This document shows positions 31,860 through 39,702 of a stretch of DNA of 46,359 nucleotides, piece by piece (position 1 is the stretch's first letter; each line of letters opens with the position of its first letter). The notes beneath the pieces are model-generated. The model was not told the origin of the DNA. It made no database searches and saw only the letters and a program-made list of their open reading frames with translations. The translations under genes were made by a program, and so were the position numbers. The stretch comes from a virus: positions 1-46,359 of IMG/VR virus record IMGVR_UViG_3300020202_000105; one strand, 5' to 3'.

Positions 31860-32113
31860 AGCTTATTAATTTCTTCTTTAACTTCTTGCCAGTAATTCAT
31901 TTCTTTATTCATGCCTTCATCGAAAGCCATTATAGCGTTTTGAATTTCATCTACTAGTATTAAAGCGCATTGCTTTGCCGAATCTATCGTCATATTATTA
32001 TTTATAATACATGGATTGCCCCCATCGTTACAACCAATGGTTTGTACTTTAATTCGCATGAAGGATTTTACCAATTTATCTGCTAACTCATTTGCTTTTT
32101 CTTTTGCTTTCAT
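31856..32113 (-). CDS. Small hypothetical early protein
   Basis: This 85-residue protein is mostly helical (KAKEKANELADKLVKSFMRIKVQTIGC) with two Cys near the middle (GCNDGGNPC) and a C-terminal helix (EGMNKEMNYWQEVKEEI). It may be a small protein-interaction helix bundle. No family is recognised. It overlaps the next gene by 4 nt. Confidence 0.55.
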   Translation of the reverse strand: MKAKEKANELADKLVKSFMRIKVQTIGCNDGGNPCIINNNMTIDSAKQCALILVDEIQNAIMAFDEGMNKEMNYWQEVKEEINKL

Positions 32114-32137
32114 TTCTCTTTTTGTTGGTTATACCAG

Positions 32138-32308
32138 TTAATACATTTTTTCACATATATAATATTTCTTTATAGTTATCCACCACAAGCCTACTTTAAC
32201 CTGAATACGGCATTTTGATATACTTGGAAGTGGGCTTATTAATCCAGATCGTAATTTTACCACATAATCAATTCCGTCTGGTTTTTCGTGTGTTCTTCTA
32301 AATTTCAT
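32138..32308 (-). CDS. Small basic hypothetical protein
   Basis: This 56-residue basic, hydrophobic protein (MKFRRTHEKPDGIDYVVKLRSG...VGLWWITIKKYYICEKMY) has an ATG (32308) that overlaps the upstream stop (ATGAAATTTAG), which supports translation. A Trp-rich C-terminal segment could contact DNA or membrane. The function is unknown. Confidence 0.45.
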   Translation of the reverse strand: MKFRRTHEKPDGIDYVVKLRSGLISPLPSISKCRIQVKVGLWWITIKKYYICEKMY

Positions 32309-32630
32309 GTTTGTTTTTTAAGTAGGTTTCTAAAGCTTCTTCAGAAGTCAACAGCTCTTTTCTAGTCAATGCAAATGGGCTAGAATATGAATGCCAATAT
32401 CCATAATATTTTGTACACATCCATTCTGCAAACCCTATCATATCCTCCTTAGTGAAGGGATGGGATTCTTTTGCCTCCTCTACATGAAGCTGGGCAAATT
32501 CTTCCATTGCAGAAATAATCTCGTCTTTTAGTGTATTTTTTGTTTTTAATTCAACTTCGTTTTCTCCCATTTCTTCCTCCGAAAAATGAACGTTAAATAT
32601 TTCTTCTGCTGTTGGTGTTTTCTTTTCCAT
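32298..32630 (-). CDS. Hypothetical early protein
   Basis: This 110-residue acidic helical protein contains MEEFAQLHVEEAKESHPFTKEDMIGFAEWMCTKYYGYWHS, an arrangement seen in small phage proteins of unknown function ('F..eW...ny'). It overlaps the following small gene by 11 nt. No enzyme motif is visible. Confidence 0.55.
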   Translation of the reverse strand: MEKKTPTAEEIFNVHFSEEEMGENEVELKTKNTLKDEIISAMEEFAQLHVEEAKESHPFTKEDMIGFAEWMCTKYYGYWHSYSSPFALTRKELLTSEEALETYLKNKHEI

Positions 32631-32632
32631 GT

Positions 32633-32953
32633 TTAGTTTAAATCAATATTATATTCATCTAATATGGCATGATTAAATAAATATTTTAATACATTAGCAT
32701 CTGTACCATCTATCATGCAGTATTCGTATTTTTTCTGCGCCTCAATTAAAGCTGTTCTTATTTTTCTTAATTCCTGTATATTCAGCTCCTGATAGGTGCG
32801 CCTAGCATAGTTCATTATATCGCTTGCTAGTTTATGTTTTTGAGAAATGAAGTTATCTTTCATATTTTCTCCCCATCTTACTGCAATTTCTCTAGCCTCG
32901 TCTGTTATTTCAGACATGGGAATCAATTTATAATCATTGTCTATATTTTCCAT
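32633..32953 (-). CDS. Hypothetical early protein
   Basis: This 106-residue helical, charged protein contains MSEITDEAREIAVRWGENMKDNFISQKHKLASDIMNYARRTYQELNIQELRKIRTALIEAQKKYEYC. The regular helices suggest a small helix bundle. It has no zinc or membrane motif. Its place just downstream of the helicase genes may mean a replication accessory, but that is a guess. Confidence 0.5.
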   Translation of the reverse strand: MENIDNDYKLIPMSEITDEAREIAVRWGENMKDNFISQKHKLASDIMNYARRTYQELNIQELRKIRTALIEAQKKYEYCMIDGTDANVLKYLFNHAILDEYNIDLN

Positions 32954-32999
32954 GTGTTGTTTTCATAATTTGTTGTTTTAATTTATTATTTCGTTTAAT

Positions 33000-33197
33000 T
33001 CAGTTCCGGTTTATTCGCTTTCTTAGCCTACTATAATCGCTGTTAAATTCTACACAAACGCCTTGCTGATTGTCTATGTATTCTTTAACATGTTTTTCAA
33101 ATACATCTCTGTCGATAGGTTTTACTATTCTATCTATAACTACTATTTTATTAGGCTCCAGTTTGTTAAGCCACTCTATTACTTTCTGTTTCTGCAT
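33000..33197 (-). CDS. Small basic hypothetical protein
   Basis: This 65-residue protein (MQKQKVIEWLNKLEPNKIVVIDRIVKPIDRDVFEKHVKEYIDN...) ends in a basic region (YSRLRKRINRN). It overlaps the end of the coiled-coil gene upstream by 32 nt. The basic tail could bind nucleic acid. No family is recognised. Confidence 0.5.
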   Translation of the reverse strand: MQKQKVIEWLNKLEPNKIVVIDRIVKPIDRDVFEKHVKEYIDNQQGVCVEFNSDYSRLRKRINRN

Positions 33198-33522
33198 GGA
33201 TTATTTTATTTAGTTTTTCAATTTCATTTTCTTTTTTTAAACATTCTTCTGATAAATTTTGAAGCTTTAATTCCAAGTCTGTACATCTTGCACGATAGTA
33301 ATCTGAATCAAAATAAAACCTTGAGTAAGCGTTATGTATATTTAATAAATCGTCTATTGTCTTGGTTCTTTCCTGTATATCTTCGTTAGGATTATTTAAT
33401 TTATACTTCATTAATTTGGCTTGCATATCAGCTATGATTAACCCAAACTGATAAAGCAAAAGTGAATCATGTTTTACTGCCCCGTTTTCAATAAATCCTG
33501 TTTCTTTGTATAAACTTTTCAT
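33166..33522 (-). CDS. Hypothetical coiled-coil protein next to the helicase
   Basis: This 118-residue protein has a C-terminal half that is a coiled coil (DLELKLQNLSEECLKKENEIEKLNKIIHAE). It begins a few bases after the helicase stop. It could be a helicase partner or loader, because no other loader gene is evident, but nothing in the sequence proves this. Confidence 0.55.
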   Translation of the reverse strand: MKSLYKETGFIENGAVKHDSLLLYQFGLIIADMQAKLMKYKLNNPNEDIQERTKTIDDLLNIHNAYSRFYFDSDYYRARCTDLELKLQNLSEECLKKENEIEKLNKIIHAETESNRVA

Positions 33523-33524
33523 TC

Positions 33525-34517
33525 TTAAAAAGGCATTTCTGTTTCTGACTGGATATACTTGTCTGGATTATATTCGATTTTAGGCACTAAATCTTTCGTC
33601 TCCTTTGCTTTCTCCTCCTCCATGGCATAACAGTCCAAACCAGCATATTTTTCGTAATAACGGCTTCTTTTCCAATCCCAAAATAATTTAGCTATTCCGT
33701 TCCTTCCGATTCCTTTGGGTTTTGATTTTTGGATAATAACCTGTGTTTCATTGTTCTCATAAGGCTGTCCGTTTTCATCATTGAGTCCTGCCGGAGGGCG
33801 GTAAATACAAACCATTGCCATTCCTTTTCTGAACCAAGCTTGCCCTCCTGCATAATCTCTTGCAGTAGGGGGAGGAAAGTAAGTCACCCCGTCATGTGTT
33901 ATAGGCTTTTGATCTCGGCAATGTGTTACGATAAAATTATGCCTGTTCTTTGCTTTGGCGTTTTTCCTTACGTCTCCCAAAATCCTTTCGATATACAAAT
34001 CCTGTCTGCCTTCATCCTTGCTGAAATTATGTTTAAACTCATTGAAAGGGTCGCCAACGGTAGTCTGGATAGTAACCCCGTATTTATTCTCGATCTCGTC
34101 AACAAGCTTATAAAATTCAGGTATGGCTAAATCTTTGTCGTCCGGGTCGATGATAAAAAAATACTCATCTAGCCATGCCTCAGCTTTGTATCGTTCCATT
34201 TCGGTCATTCGGTACTCACCGTAAAATGGTTTCTCGATGTACTTATGGCACAACTCGGCAACGATTTCTTCTTTAGAGCCTGATTCCGGGGAAAACAGGG
34301 CATGCTTCCAACCGTAGAACAGAGAAAGATTAATCAAAATTTCATACATGAATTCCGTCTTTCCAGAGTAGGGCGCGCCAACAACGTAAGTGGTATAACC
34401 TAACTTAACAGAATACAAGTCCTTCAAACATTCAAAGCCTACATAATTGCCCTTTTGTATGCCTCGTTCGTATAGGTCGCATACGCTTTTTCTTATTTCG
34501 CTTACCCTGTAAAACAT
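33525..34517 (-). CDS. DnaB-like replicative helicase (RecA-fold ATPase)
   Basis: This protein has 330 residues. The Walker A motif is GAPYSGKT (47-54), and the DnaB H1a-like acid is in FSPESG (76-80). The central THCRDQ and the motif ARDYAGGQAWFRKGMAMVCIYRP (219-241) correspond to the DnaB H4/arginine region. There is no N-terminal primase-interaction domain. It unwinds DNA at the fork, probably with host primase and polymerase. The gene abuts the DnaD-like gene. Confidence 0.8.
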   Translation of the reverse strand: MFYRVSEIRKSVCDLYERGIQKGNYVGFECLKDLYSVKLGYTTYVVGAPYSGKTEFMYEILINLSLFYGWKHALFSPESGSKEEIVAELCHKYIEKPFYGEYRMTEMERYKAEAWLDEYFFIIDPDDKDLAIPEFYKLVDEIENKYGVTIQTTVGDPFNEFKHNFSKDEGRQDLYIERILGDVRKNAKAKNRHNFIVTHCRDQKPITHDGVTYFPPPTARDYAGGQAWFRKGMAMVCIYRPPAGLNDENGQPYENNETQVIIQKSKPKGIGRNGIAKLFWDWKRSRYYEKYAGLDCYAMEEEKAKETKDLVPKIEYNPDKYIQSETEMPF

Positions 34518-35182
34518 TAGTTTGCTGTTAATCCGTTAGGCCTTTCTGTTTTCTTTTCTGTTTGAAATTCTCTTGATCTGCTAATCCATTGGTTAATCGC
34601 TGCCTTCCAATCCTTCATAGAGTTTTTACCAACCTTCCAACCATTAGCCGAGTAGTGGTTAAAGAACTTTCCGGCTTCTAACTCTGTTGATTTTTTTTCT
34701 AAGAAATAGTTTTTAACCATTTCCAAAGAAGGACGCGAGAACCTCTTACTCTCCTCTCCTTTCCTCTCCTTATCCAGACAAGAATGTTCTTGGAATATTC
34801 CAGTAACGTTCTTGGAATTATCGTCGAATTGTTCAAGAATGGTATTTACAACTGCGCTAGGAATCTTAGAATCTTGTGGTTTATCAATCCTTTGATGCTT
34901 TCGGAACGAGCGTATCACGTAGTAGCTTTCATTATTATAATTAAAAGGTACAAGGAAACGGGCATTCACTAAGGACTCAATCCATTGAGAAACTTGTTCT
35001 TTTCTTACATCCTCGCGTATTGGAAATACTTTTGATTTAATCCAATTGATATTTGATTTTATTATTCCTGTGTCATCGGCGTGATTCCATAAACCTATAA
35101 ACAACAAATTTGCTTGTAGCGATATATCGGATAGTTTTTCATCCTCCCAAAAATCAGGTTTTATGCTTCTAATTCTTGCCAT
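34517..35182 (-). CDS. DnaD-like / phage replisome organiser protein
   Basis: This protein has 221 residues. It starts ARIRSIKPDFWEDEKLSDISLQANLLFIGLWNHADDTGII, the common N-terminal winged-helix start of phage replication-initiation proteins. A variable linker with Lys/Glu is followed by a C-terminal helical part (EAGKFFNHYSANGWKVGKNSMKDWKAAINQWIS). Such proteins melt the origin and recruit the helicase encoded just downstream, whose ATG its stop overlaps. Confidence 0.8.
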   Translation of the reverse strand: MARIRSIKPDFWEDEKLSDISLQANLLFIGLWNHADDTGIIKSNINWIKSKVFPIREDVRKEQVSQWIESLVNARFLVPFNYNNESYYVIRSFRKHQRIDKPQDSKIPSAVVNTILEQFDDNSKNVTGIFQEHSCLDKERKGEESKRFSRPSLEMVKNYFLEKKSTELEAGKFFNHYSANGWKVGKNSMKDWKAAINQWISRSREFQTEKKTERPNGLTAN

Positions 35183-35212
35183 TTAGCTTAGTAATTCTTT
35201 CTTTGGTTAGTA

Positions 35213-36040
35213 TCAAAATAAAGTGGGAGCAATTTTTTCAAGTTGTGTTTTAGGAAATCCATATTGTTCAACATCTTTTTTTGTTTGAATTGTTTCGTTA
35301 ATCCATTTAGTTGCATCCATGTGAAATTTCTTTTTTATCTCAAACCCGTATGCCTTGCGATTAAGTTCAAGTGCTGCAACTATACTACTTCCGCTCCCTG
35401 CACATGGGTCAATCACTACATCACCTTCATCGGTAAAAATTTCAATTATCTTTTTAAGCAACGAAACTGGTTTTTGTGTCGGGTGTATTTTTTCGGTTTC
35501 GCCATCCCTTTCCCAATCCATGCAGTTAAAAATCATTTTCCCTTTGTTATTAAACTTAGGCAATCTATCACGATAAAAAAGCAATCCATATTCACAATTT
35601 CCCACTACTTTCATATTTGCTTTTAGCACTTGAGCCGAAAAGTTTTTTCTAAAAACCAAATTGATATATCTGTTAAGTCCGTATCTTTTACCAAGTTCAA
35701 TAAGTGAAAACTGTTGCTCAAACTCACAGAATACAAGCATACATGGTGCGTTACTTTTCATTCTCTTATTTTCATCTCCTTGCGTGCGTTGTCGATCTTC
35801 TTTCTTCAACATAGTTGAGCAGAAGTGCATAAACTCCGCAGGTCTAAAATCTTTATCTGTATCAAAAAATTCTTTTCCTGCCAATTCGCTTTCTCCATTG
35901 GAGTTGTCCCCGTCTTTATACCATGCAGGATTTGAGGCGTAAGCATTGTTCCCTAAGTTGTAAGGAATATCAGCAATGATTAGTTGCGCCTTTGGTATTT
36001 GATATACCTTGAAGTTTTGAAAGTGGTCGTGTATTAACAT
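35213..36040 (-). CDS. DNA (adenine-N6 or cytosine-N4) methyltransferase
   Basis: From the ATG at 36040 this protein has 275 residues. The ATG at 36064 would overlap the previous gene by 14 nt. It has a DPPY-type motif DIPYNLG (24-30) before HPTQKPVSLL and VVIDPCAGSGSSIVAALELN (SAM motif I). The order IV then I is that of beta-class DNA methyltransferases. No restriction gene is linked, so it probably protects phage DNA or modifies host DNA. Confidence 0.85.
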   Translation of the reverse strand: MLIHDHFQNFKVYQIPKAQLIIADIPYNLGNNAYASNPAWYKDGDNSNGESELAGKEFFDTDKDFRPAEFMHFCSTMLKKEDRQRTQGDENKRMKSNAPCMLVFCEFEQQFSLIELGKRYGLNRYINLVFRKNFSAQVLKANMKVVGNCEYGLLFYRDRLPKFNNKGKMIFNCMDWERDGETEKIHPTQKPVSLLKKIIEIFTDEGDVVIDPCAGSGSSIVAALELNRKAYGFEIKKKFHMDATKWINETIQTKKDVEQYGFPKTQLEKIAPTLF

Positions 36041-36050
36041 AAGTAAAAAA

Positions 36051-36494
36051 TTAAAAGTTACCATTCAAATTAGGATGCTCGTATATGTTGCCGATTATTT
36101 CAATATCTTTCATTTTTGTAGAATCATACCAAAGAGATGTATATTGATGATGTCCGTATATATCTAGCTCTGTTCTTTGTTCTTCCTCATTGAAATTAAA
36201 TACAACTACTAATTCAATATGAGTTCCGCAATACGGATATTTAATTTTAACTATATCACACTTAAAATAAATCTCTTTTCCGTTCTTGTCTTTTAAGCCT
36301 GTGTATTGCATCAAAATATATTGTTTTTGATTGCATTCATCTTTTGCATAAGAAAAATATTCATCACCTGTTCGTGTGTGGCCATAAAAAGAACCATCCA
36401 AGTCCATTGTATAGTAATCATCGTACCCGTCTCGACGGGATTTTGTTATCATTTTCTCTCCATCCCATGCTCTAAACTTTTTTTCTCTATTCAT
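36051..36494 (-). CDS. YopX family protein
   Basis: This 147-residue protein starts MNREKKFRAWDGEKMITKS. Later it has QYILMQYTGLKDKNGKEIYFKCDIVKI and the ending DIEIIGNIYEHPNL. This is the full pattern of the YopX family, common in phages of Firmicutes and Bacteroidota. The biochemical function of the family is not established. It overlaps the NinG gene by 4 nt. Confidence 0.85.
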   Translation of the reverse strand: MNREKKFRAWDGEKMITKSRRDGYDDYYTMDLDGSFYGHTRTGDEYFSYAKDECNQKQYILMQYTGLKDKNGKEIYFKCDIVKIKYPYCGTHIELVVVFNFNEEEQRTELDIYGHHQYTSLWYDSTKMKDIEIIGNIYEHPNLNGNF

Positions 36495-36883
36495 CTTTCA
36501 ATTTCCTTTATCTTTTGTTTGTACTCGTTTATTAAGTATTCGTAGGTGTATCGGTCTTTCTTGCAGGTCATTTTTGATTTATCGCTTAAATCTTTTGAAG
36601 TTCCTTCTCCCCATTTTTTGTCTATTCGTAGACTTTGTTCGTATTGATTTCCGTTTTCGAAACGATTACACTTTACACATTGGGCGTTAACATTTTTCTC
36701 ATCGTATTTTGTACATTCAAATCTTCTACTTATAAAATGTCCAGCATCAGATTCTTTCCATTTTACCCATCTTCCACAGCTTATACATATTATATAACCG
36801 TTATCGTCCGAATCTCTTTTTCTTATATACTCGCTAAATATTTTCCAGAGTTTTGCATCTAGGTTCACTCCTTTATCCTCCAA
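36491..36883 (-). CDS. ninG: NinG / Rap recombination protein
   Basis: This 130-residue protein has CISCGRWVKWKESDAGHFISRRFECTKYDEKNVNAQCVKCNRFENG. The CxxCG...AGHFISR...NV.AQC..CN pattern is that of lambda NinG (Rap), a structure-specific endonuclease with an HNH-like zinc-binding core acting on recombination intermediates. It lies among other replication and recombination genes. Confidence 0.85.
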   Translation of the reverse strand: MEDKGVNLDAKLWKIFSEYIRKRDSDDNGYIICISCGRWVKWKESDAGHFISRRFECTKYDEKNVNAQCVKCNRFENGNQYEQSLRIDKKWGEGTSKDLSDKSKMTCKKDRYTYEYLINEYKQKIKEIER

Positions 36884-37092
36884 ACCTTACTGCCATTAGC
36901 AGGGGGAATCCAGTATTTAGCTACTGACTTTTTCTTTACTCTTATCCTATCGGACTTAATAGGTATTCCATCTTCTTTTAAGAATCCTATTATTGCTGCT
37001 AATCTTGTTATCCAGTATCTACTGATAGCTTGGGCAGAAGTTATGCTTCCATGCCTGTTTAAGTGGTTTAGTATTATTTGTTTTTGGCTCAT
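36865..37092 (-). CDS. Winged helix-turn-helix protein (HTH_39-like)
   Basis: This 75-residue protein starts MSQKQIILNHLNRHGSITSAQAISRYWITRLAAIIGFLKEDGIPI. It is very close to the phage 'hlk.hGsITs.eA...ygi.RLaarI..Lr..Gy.I' winged helix of the HTH_39 type. It is probably a DNA-binding regulator or replication accessory. It overlaps the NinG gene by 19 nt. Confidence 0.75.
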   Translation of the reverse strand: MSQKQIILNHLNRHGSITSAQAISRYWITRLAAIIGFLKEDGIPIKSDRIRVKKKSVAKYWIPPANGSKVWRIKE

Positions 37093-37099
37093 TTTAGGT

Positions 37100-37468
37100 T
37101 TATTTAATATTTACTAATTCTGTTTTCAAATAACTTAACATTGACCGTAAAGATTCCAGGCAGTAATGAACATCTTTAGATTGCTTTTCAGCGAGCTGCA
37201 TTACATAAATTTCCTCACTTGCCAAAGAAGCAAATAGCATCTTCTTTTCTGTTGCTTGCATTGATTTGTATTCTTTTGCTAAGCATAGTTCCCCTAGTTT
37301 CTCATTGTAAAATTTTTCTGACAACGCCACACATTGAGCGTTTAAAGAAAGGAGGCTACTTAGATTATTTAGCTTCTCTAGTATTCCGTTAGGTTCGTCA
37401 ATTCCTACCCTTACGTCCATAGCCTCCTTTATTTCTGCCAGCCATGATTTTAGTTCTTTGATGTTCAT
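37100..37468 (-). CDS. Hypothetical helical protein
   Basis: This 122-residue protein is all-helical by composition (MNIKELKSWLAEIKEAMDVRVG...LNNLSSLLSLNAQCVALSEKFYNEKLGELCLAKEYKSM). It overlaps the nuclease gene by 4 nt. Sitting between a RecB-like nuclease and recombination genes, it could be a partner of either. No domain is recognised. Confidence 0.5.
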   Translation of the reverse strand: MNIKELKSWLAEIKEAMDVRVGIDEPNGILEKLNNLSSLLSLNAQCVALSEKFYNEKLGELCLAKEYKSMQATEKKMLFASLASEEIYVMQLAEKQSKDVHYCLESLRSMLSYLKTELVNIK

Positions 37469-38229
37469 AGTTTTATTCTATCTGGATAAATTTTATTCAA
37501 AGGTTTATAGGTCGGGTTTTCTTCTTCCCAAATAGCCTGAGCGTGTTTGAATATTTTAAAGGCATCAGAATAATGTCTTTCAAAAGTCTTTACCTGCCAT
37601 CCAATGCCTTGAAAAATGTTCTTTTCTACATCTATTTTGTCGGTTCTGGTGTTTGCTTTTAACCAAAGTATTCCCGTTTCTTCTATTGGAATTGAAGGAT
37701 TAAACAAGTTCCACATTTCGGCATACGCTGATAGTTGAAGTTCATAAGACTTGTGTAGGTAGTTCGAAGTCTTAACATCTATTAACCATCTTTTACCTGC
37801 GATCATTACCACCCTGTCAAGTGTTCCTCCAAATCTTAGTTCATCAGAACAAAACATTGTTTCGTTAGCGATTAATTCAGGCTGGCATTTCGTCCAGAAC
37901 TCTTTGTATCTTAAGATCATTTCCCATTCCTGAAAGGTGTAGTTAGGCAGCCCGTGTTCGTTTGCCCAAAGTATCTCAACTCCTTCGTGAAAAAATTCTG
38001 TTGCTGAGTGAACCTTACTTCCTGATTCTGCTGCGCGGTTAGCAATTTCAGAGGCGTTACTTCCTACATCTTTTAACCATTGTTCAAAACCAAATCCCTT
38101 TGGAAATACCTCCAGTATTGTTGTTACAGAAGGGTAGTAAGTTTTTTCGTCAAGCGTATAATATCTATTGTCTAAATAGTTTATCTGCTTTGCTTCGGTG
38201 TTATGGAATACGGTTCTCATTGTAGCCAT
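37465..38229 (-). CDS. PD-(D/E)XK nuclease (RecB/Cas4-like exonuclease)
   Basis: This 254-residue protein has FGGTLDRV (D138), the catalytic D-x-K at D151-K153 (WLIDVKTS) and QLSAYAEMW (Q165, Y169). These are the core of RecB-family nucleases. The N-terminal YYPSVTTILEVFPKGFGFEQWL phrase is also typical of phage members. It is likely to be a 5'-3' exonuclease for recombination, working with the small protein at 38217-38552. Confidence 0.85.
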   Translation of the reverse strand: MATMRTVFHNTEAKQINYLDNRYYTLDEKTYYPSVTTILEVFPKGFGFEQWLKDVGSNASEIANRAAESGSKVHSATEFFHEGVEILWANEHGLPNYTFQEWEMILRYKEFWTKCQPELIANETMFCSDELRFGGTLDRVVMIAGKRWLIDVKTSNYLHKSYELQLSAYAEMWNLFNPSIPIEETGILWLKANTRTDKIDVEKNIFQGIGWQVKTFERHYSDAFKIFKHAQAIWEEENPTYKPLNKIYPDRIKL

Positions 38230-38552
38230 GTTAAGTATTTGTTAGCACTCGCAATTACTTGTTCTGGTGTGTCGTTTGGCTGACAGGTCACCCTAGCGGT
38301 TTCTAAAGCCACGCGCTTTTTTTCAAAAGACCAATCCTTTTGAGGAAATTTTTTCTTGTCCTCGATTAAGTTTAGGATAAGGTCTTTTTTTCCTTTGAAC
38401 TCTTTTCCTTCTACTAGCTTTACAGGAATCTCTTGTCCTATAAACTCTTTTACCTTTTGGTCGAAGGCTTTTACTTGTCTGCCATCTTCCAAGTCAACAA
38501 GGATTATTTTACCATTGTCGACTGCTGATTTGATTTTTACTTTTGTTTCCAT
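38217..38552 (-). CDS. Putative OB-fold / single-strand DNA-associated protein
   Basis: This 111-residue protein has a beta-rich N-terminal half (MQTKVKIKS-type start: VKIKSAVDNGKIILVDLEDGRQVKAFDQKVKEFIGQEIPVKLVEGKEF) that looks like a small OB barrel. A helix at the C-terminus follows. It overlaps the nuclease start by 13 nt, so it may be the nuclease's DNA-binding partner. The fold is a visual guess. Confidence 0.5.
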   Translation of the reverse strand: METKVKIKSAVDNGKIILVDLEDGRQVKAFDQKVKEFIGQEIPVKLVEGKEFKGKKDLILNLIEDKKKFPQKDWSFEKKRVALETARVTCQPNDTPEQVIASANKYLTWLQ

Positions 38553-38591
38553 TATATTTGTTTTTTCGATTTCGATTTAGTTTTAGTGATT

Positions 38592-38613
38592 AGCCTCCTT
38601 TGGTCGGGAGGCT
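38592..38613. other. Stem-loop between early genes
   Basis: AGCCTCC at 38592-38598 pairs with GGAGGCT at 38607-38613 (7-bp stem, 8-nt loop). A T-run follows only in the plus direction, so as an intrinsic terminator it would stop rightward transcripts, not the early operon. It may block antisense transcription or act as an RNA processing or stability element. Confidence 0.4.
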
Positions 38614-38620
38614 TTTCTAT

Positions 38621-38992
38621 TTATGTTAAAGCGATTATTGATACTTTGTGAATTGCCTTTAGAAACTCTTTGTTAAAATCCTCCTGCAATATTTCTTCTA
38701 CAACTTCTGATTCATCAGGGTCAATGAAGTTTGTAAGTAGATGCCCTCTGGATTCTTCAAGAAGGTTTTCATTGTATTTATAGTGCTGAATAGTTGCACC
38801 ATATACATAAATACCCTCTGATTTGCTTATTATCATTGCATAGGAACAGTCCTCCCCATTTACATCATCTATACTATGTTCTTTGTAAAAGATTGGATAT
38901 TCTGTTACTTTTTCTTTGATTAAGTTTTCTATTCTTAATCTTTCAATAGCCTCGGCATTTTGCGCTGCTATCATGGTCTGTTTTTCGGTCAT
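38621..38992 (-). CDS. Hypothetical early protein
   Basis: This 123-residue protein has an N-terminal helix (QTMIAAQNAEAIERLRIENLIKEKVTEY) and a mixed central part with CSYAMIISKSEGIYVYGATIQHY. It ends in an acidic helix. No known motif is visible. It is in the early operon, upstream of the stem-loop at 38592-38613. Confidence 0.5.
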   Translation of the reverse strand: MTEKQTMIAAQNAEAIERLRIENLIKEKVTEYPIFYKEHSIDDVNGEDCSYAMIISKSEGIYVYGATIQHYKYNENLLEESRGHLLTNFIDPDESEVVEEILQEDFNKEFLKAIHKVSIIALT

Positions 38993-39012
38993 CGTTTTTT
39001 AGTTTTAGTTAA

Positions 39013-39297
39013 TTATTCTGTTGCTTTTTTGATTGCGTTGTAGCATAACATATGAATCTGATACTCTTTAGAGCCAATAGGAGAACCTTTGGTGTACTTA
39101 AATATTTCCTGCAACGCATTTAGTAATTCAGGTGCAGCTGCTATTAGTTTGGCATCCGCCTCGCCCCCATCGTGCCCTTGATTTATATCTCTTGCTATAT
39201 AAGTAGTTCCTATAGGTATTCTTTCATTGAGAACAACTACCCATCCTTCATATTTTTTTTCTATGGCTTTCCATTCTCCTTTAGTGTGTTTTGTCAT
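39013..39297 (-). CDS. Small conserved phage protein (AKLIAAAPELL type)
   Basis: This 94-residue protein begins TKHTKGEWKAIEKKYEGWVVVL and later has GGEADAKLIAAAPELLNALQEIFKY. 'H..G.W.a' at the start and 'A.AkLIAAAPELL.AL' in the middle define a very common small phage protein family of unknown function. It is a reliable phage marker but says little about activity. Confidence 0.75.
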   Translation of the reverse strand: MTKHTKGEWKAIEKKYEGWVVVLNERIPIGTTYIARDINQGHDGGEADAKLIAAAPELLNALQEIFKYTKGSPIGSKEYQIHMLCYNAIKKATE

Positions 39298-39313
39298 TGG
39301 TCGTTAGTTTTAG

Positions 39314-39679
39314 TTATATAAGTGTAAATGCTTCTTCTATTGCTTTGTTGAGGGCTTCGTAGTATGTTGGCTCATAATCATTAGACTCCATTTCCTGCAT
39401 AGAATCTCCTATTGCTTCCAGCACTCGAAAAATTGAAAAAAACCAGTAGCCAGAAATTAAGTCTATTGAAATATAAATTTTATGCTCCTCTCTAAACCAA
39501 TCAATGATTTGCTGGTAAAGAGGAAGTTTAATCCATCCTTTTGCTATGCGACTTTTATATTTCACATATTCATGGAGAATTTCCCTGGATTCTATTTCTA
39601 TTAGTGCTAAACAAGGTTCATTAAATCCCTTTTCTTTAGCCAATGCAGCTATTTTATATGGTACGAATAAGTGTTTCAT
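39314..39679 (-). CDS. Hypothetical early protein (conserved in phages)
   Basis: This 121-residue protein starts KHLFVPYKIAALAKEKGFNEPCLALIE. It has LPLYQQIIDWFREEHKIYISI in the middle and ends YYEALNKAIEEAFTLI. This order is shared by a set of small Bacteroidota phage proteins ('...yqqvidWfrekhgi.i...Y...l..ai..al.li'). The function is unknown. Confidence 0.65.
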   Translation of the reverse strand: MKHLFVPYKIAALAKEKGFNEPCLALIEIESREILHEYVKYKSRIAKGWIKLPLYQQIIDWFREEHKIYISIDLISGYWFFSIFRVLEAIGDSMQEMESNDYEPTYYEALNKAIEEAFTLI

Positions 39680-39702
39680 TTTTTTAGTTTAGTTTTTAAT
39701 AA

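Noticed and set aside
36041-36064. Longer start (MVTFNFLL) for the DNA methyltransferase
   Set aside because: It overlaps the previous gene, and the ATG at 36040 gives the normal distance to the DIPY motif.
33063-36862. Plus-strand open frames of 60-130 residues over replication genes
   Set aside because: They are antisense to well-supported proteins (helicase, DnaD-like, methyltransferase, NinG) and show low-complexity hydrophobic composition.
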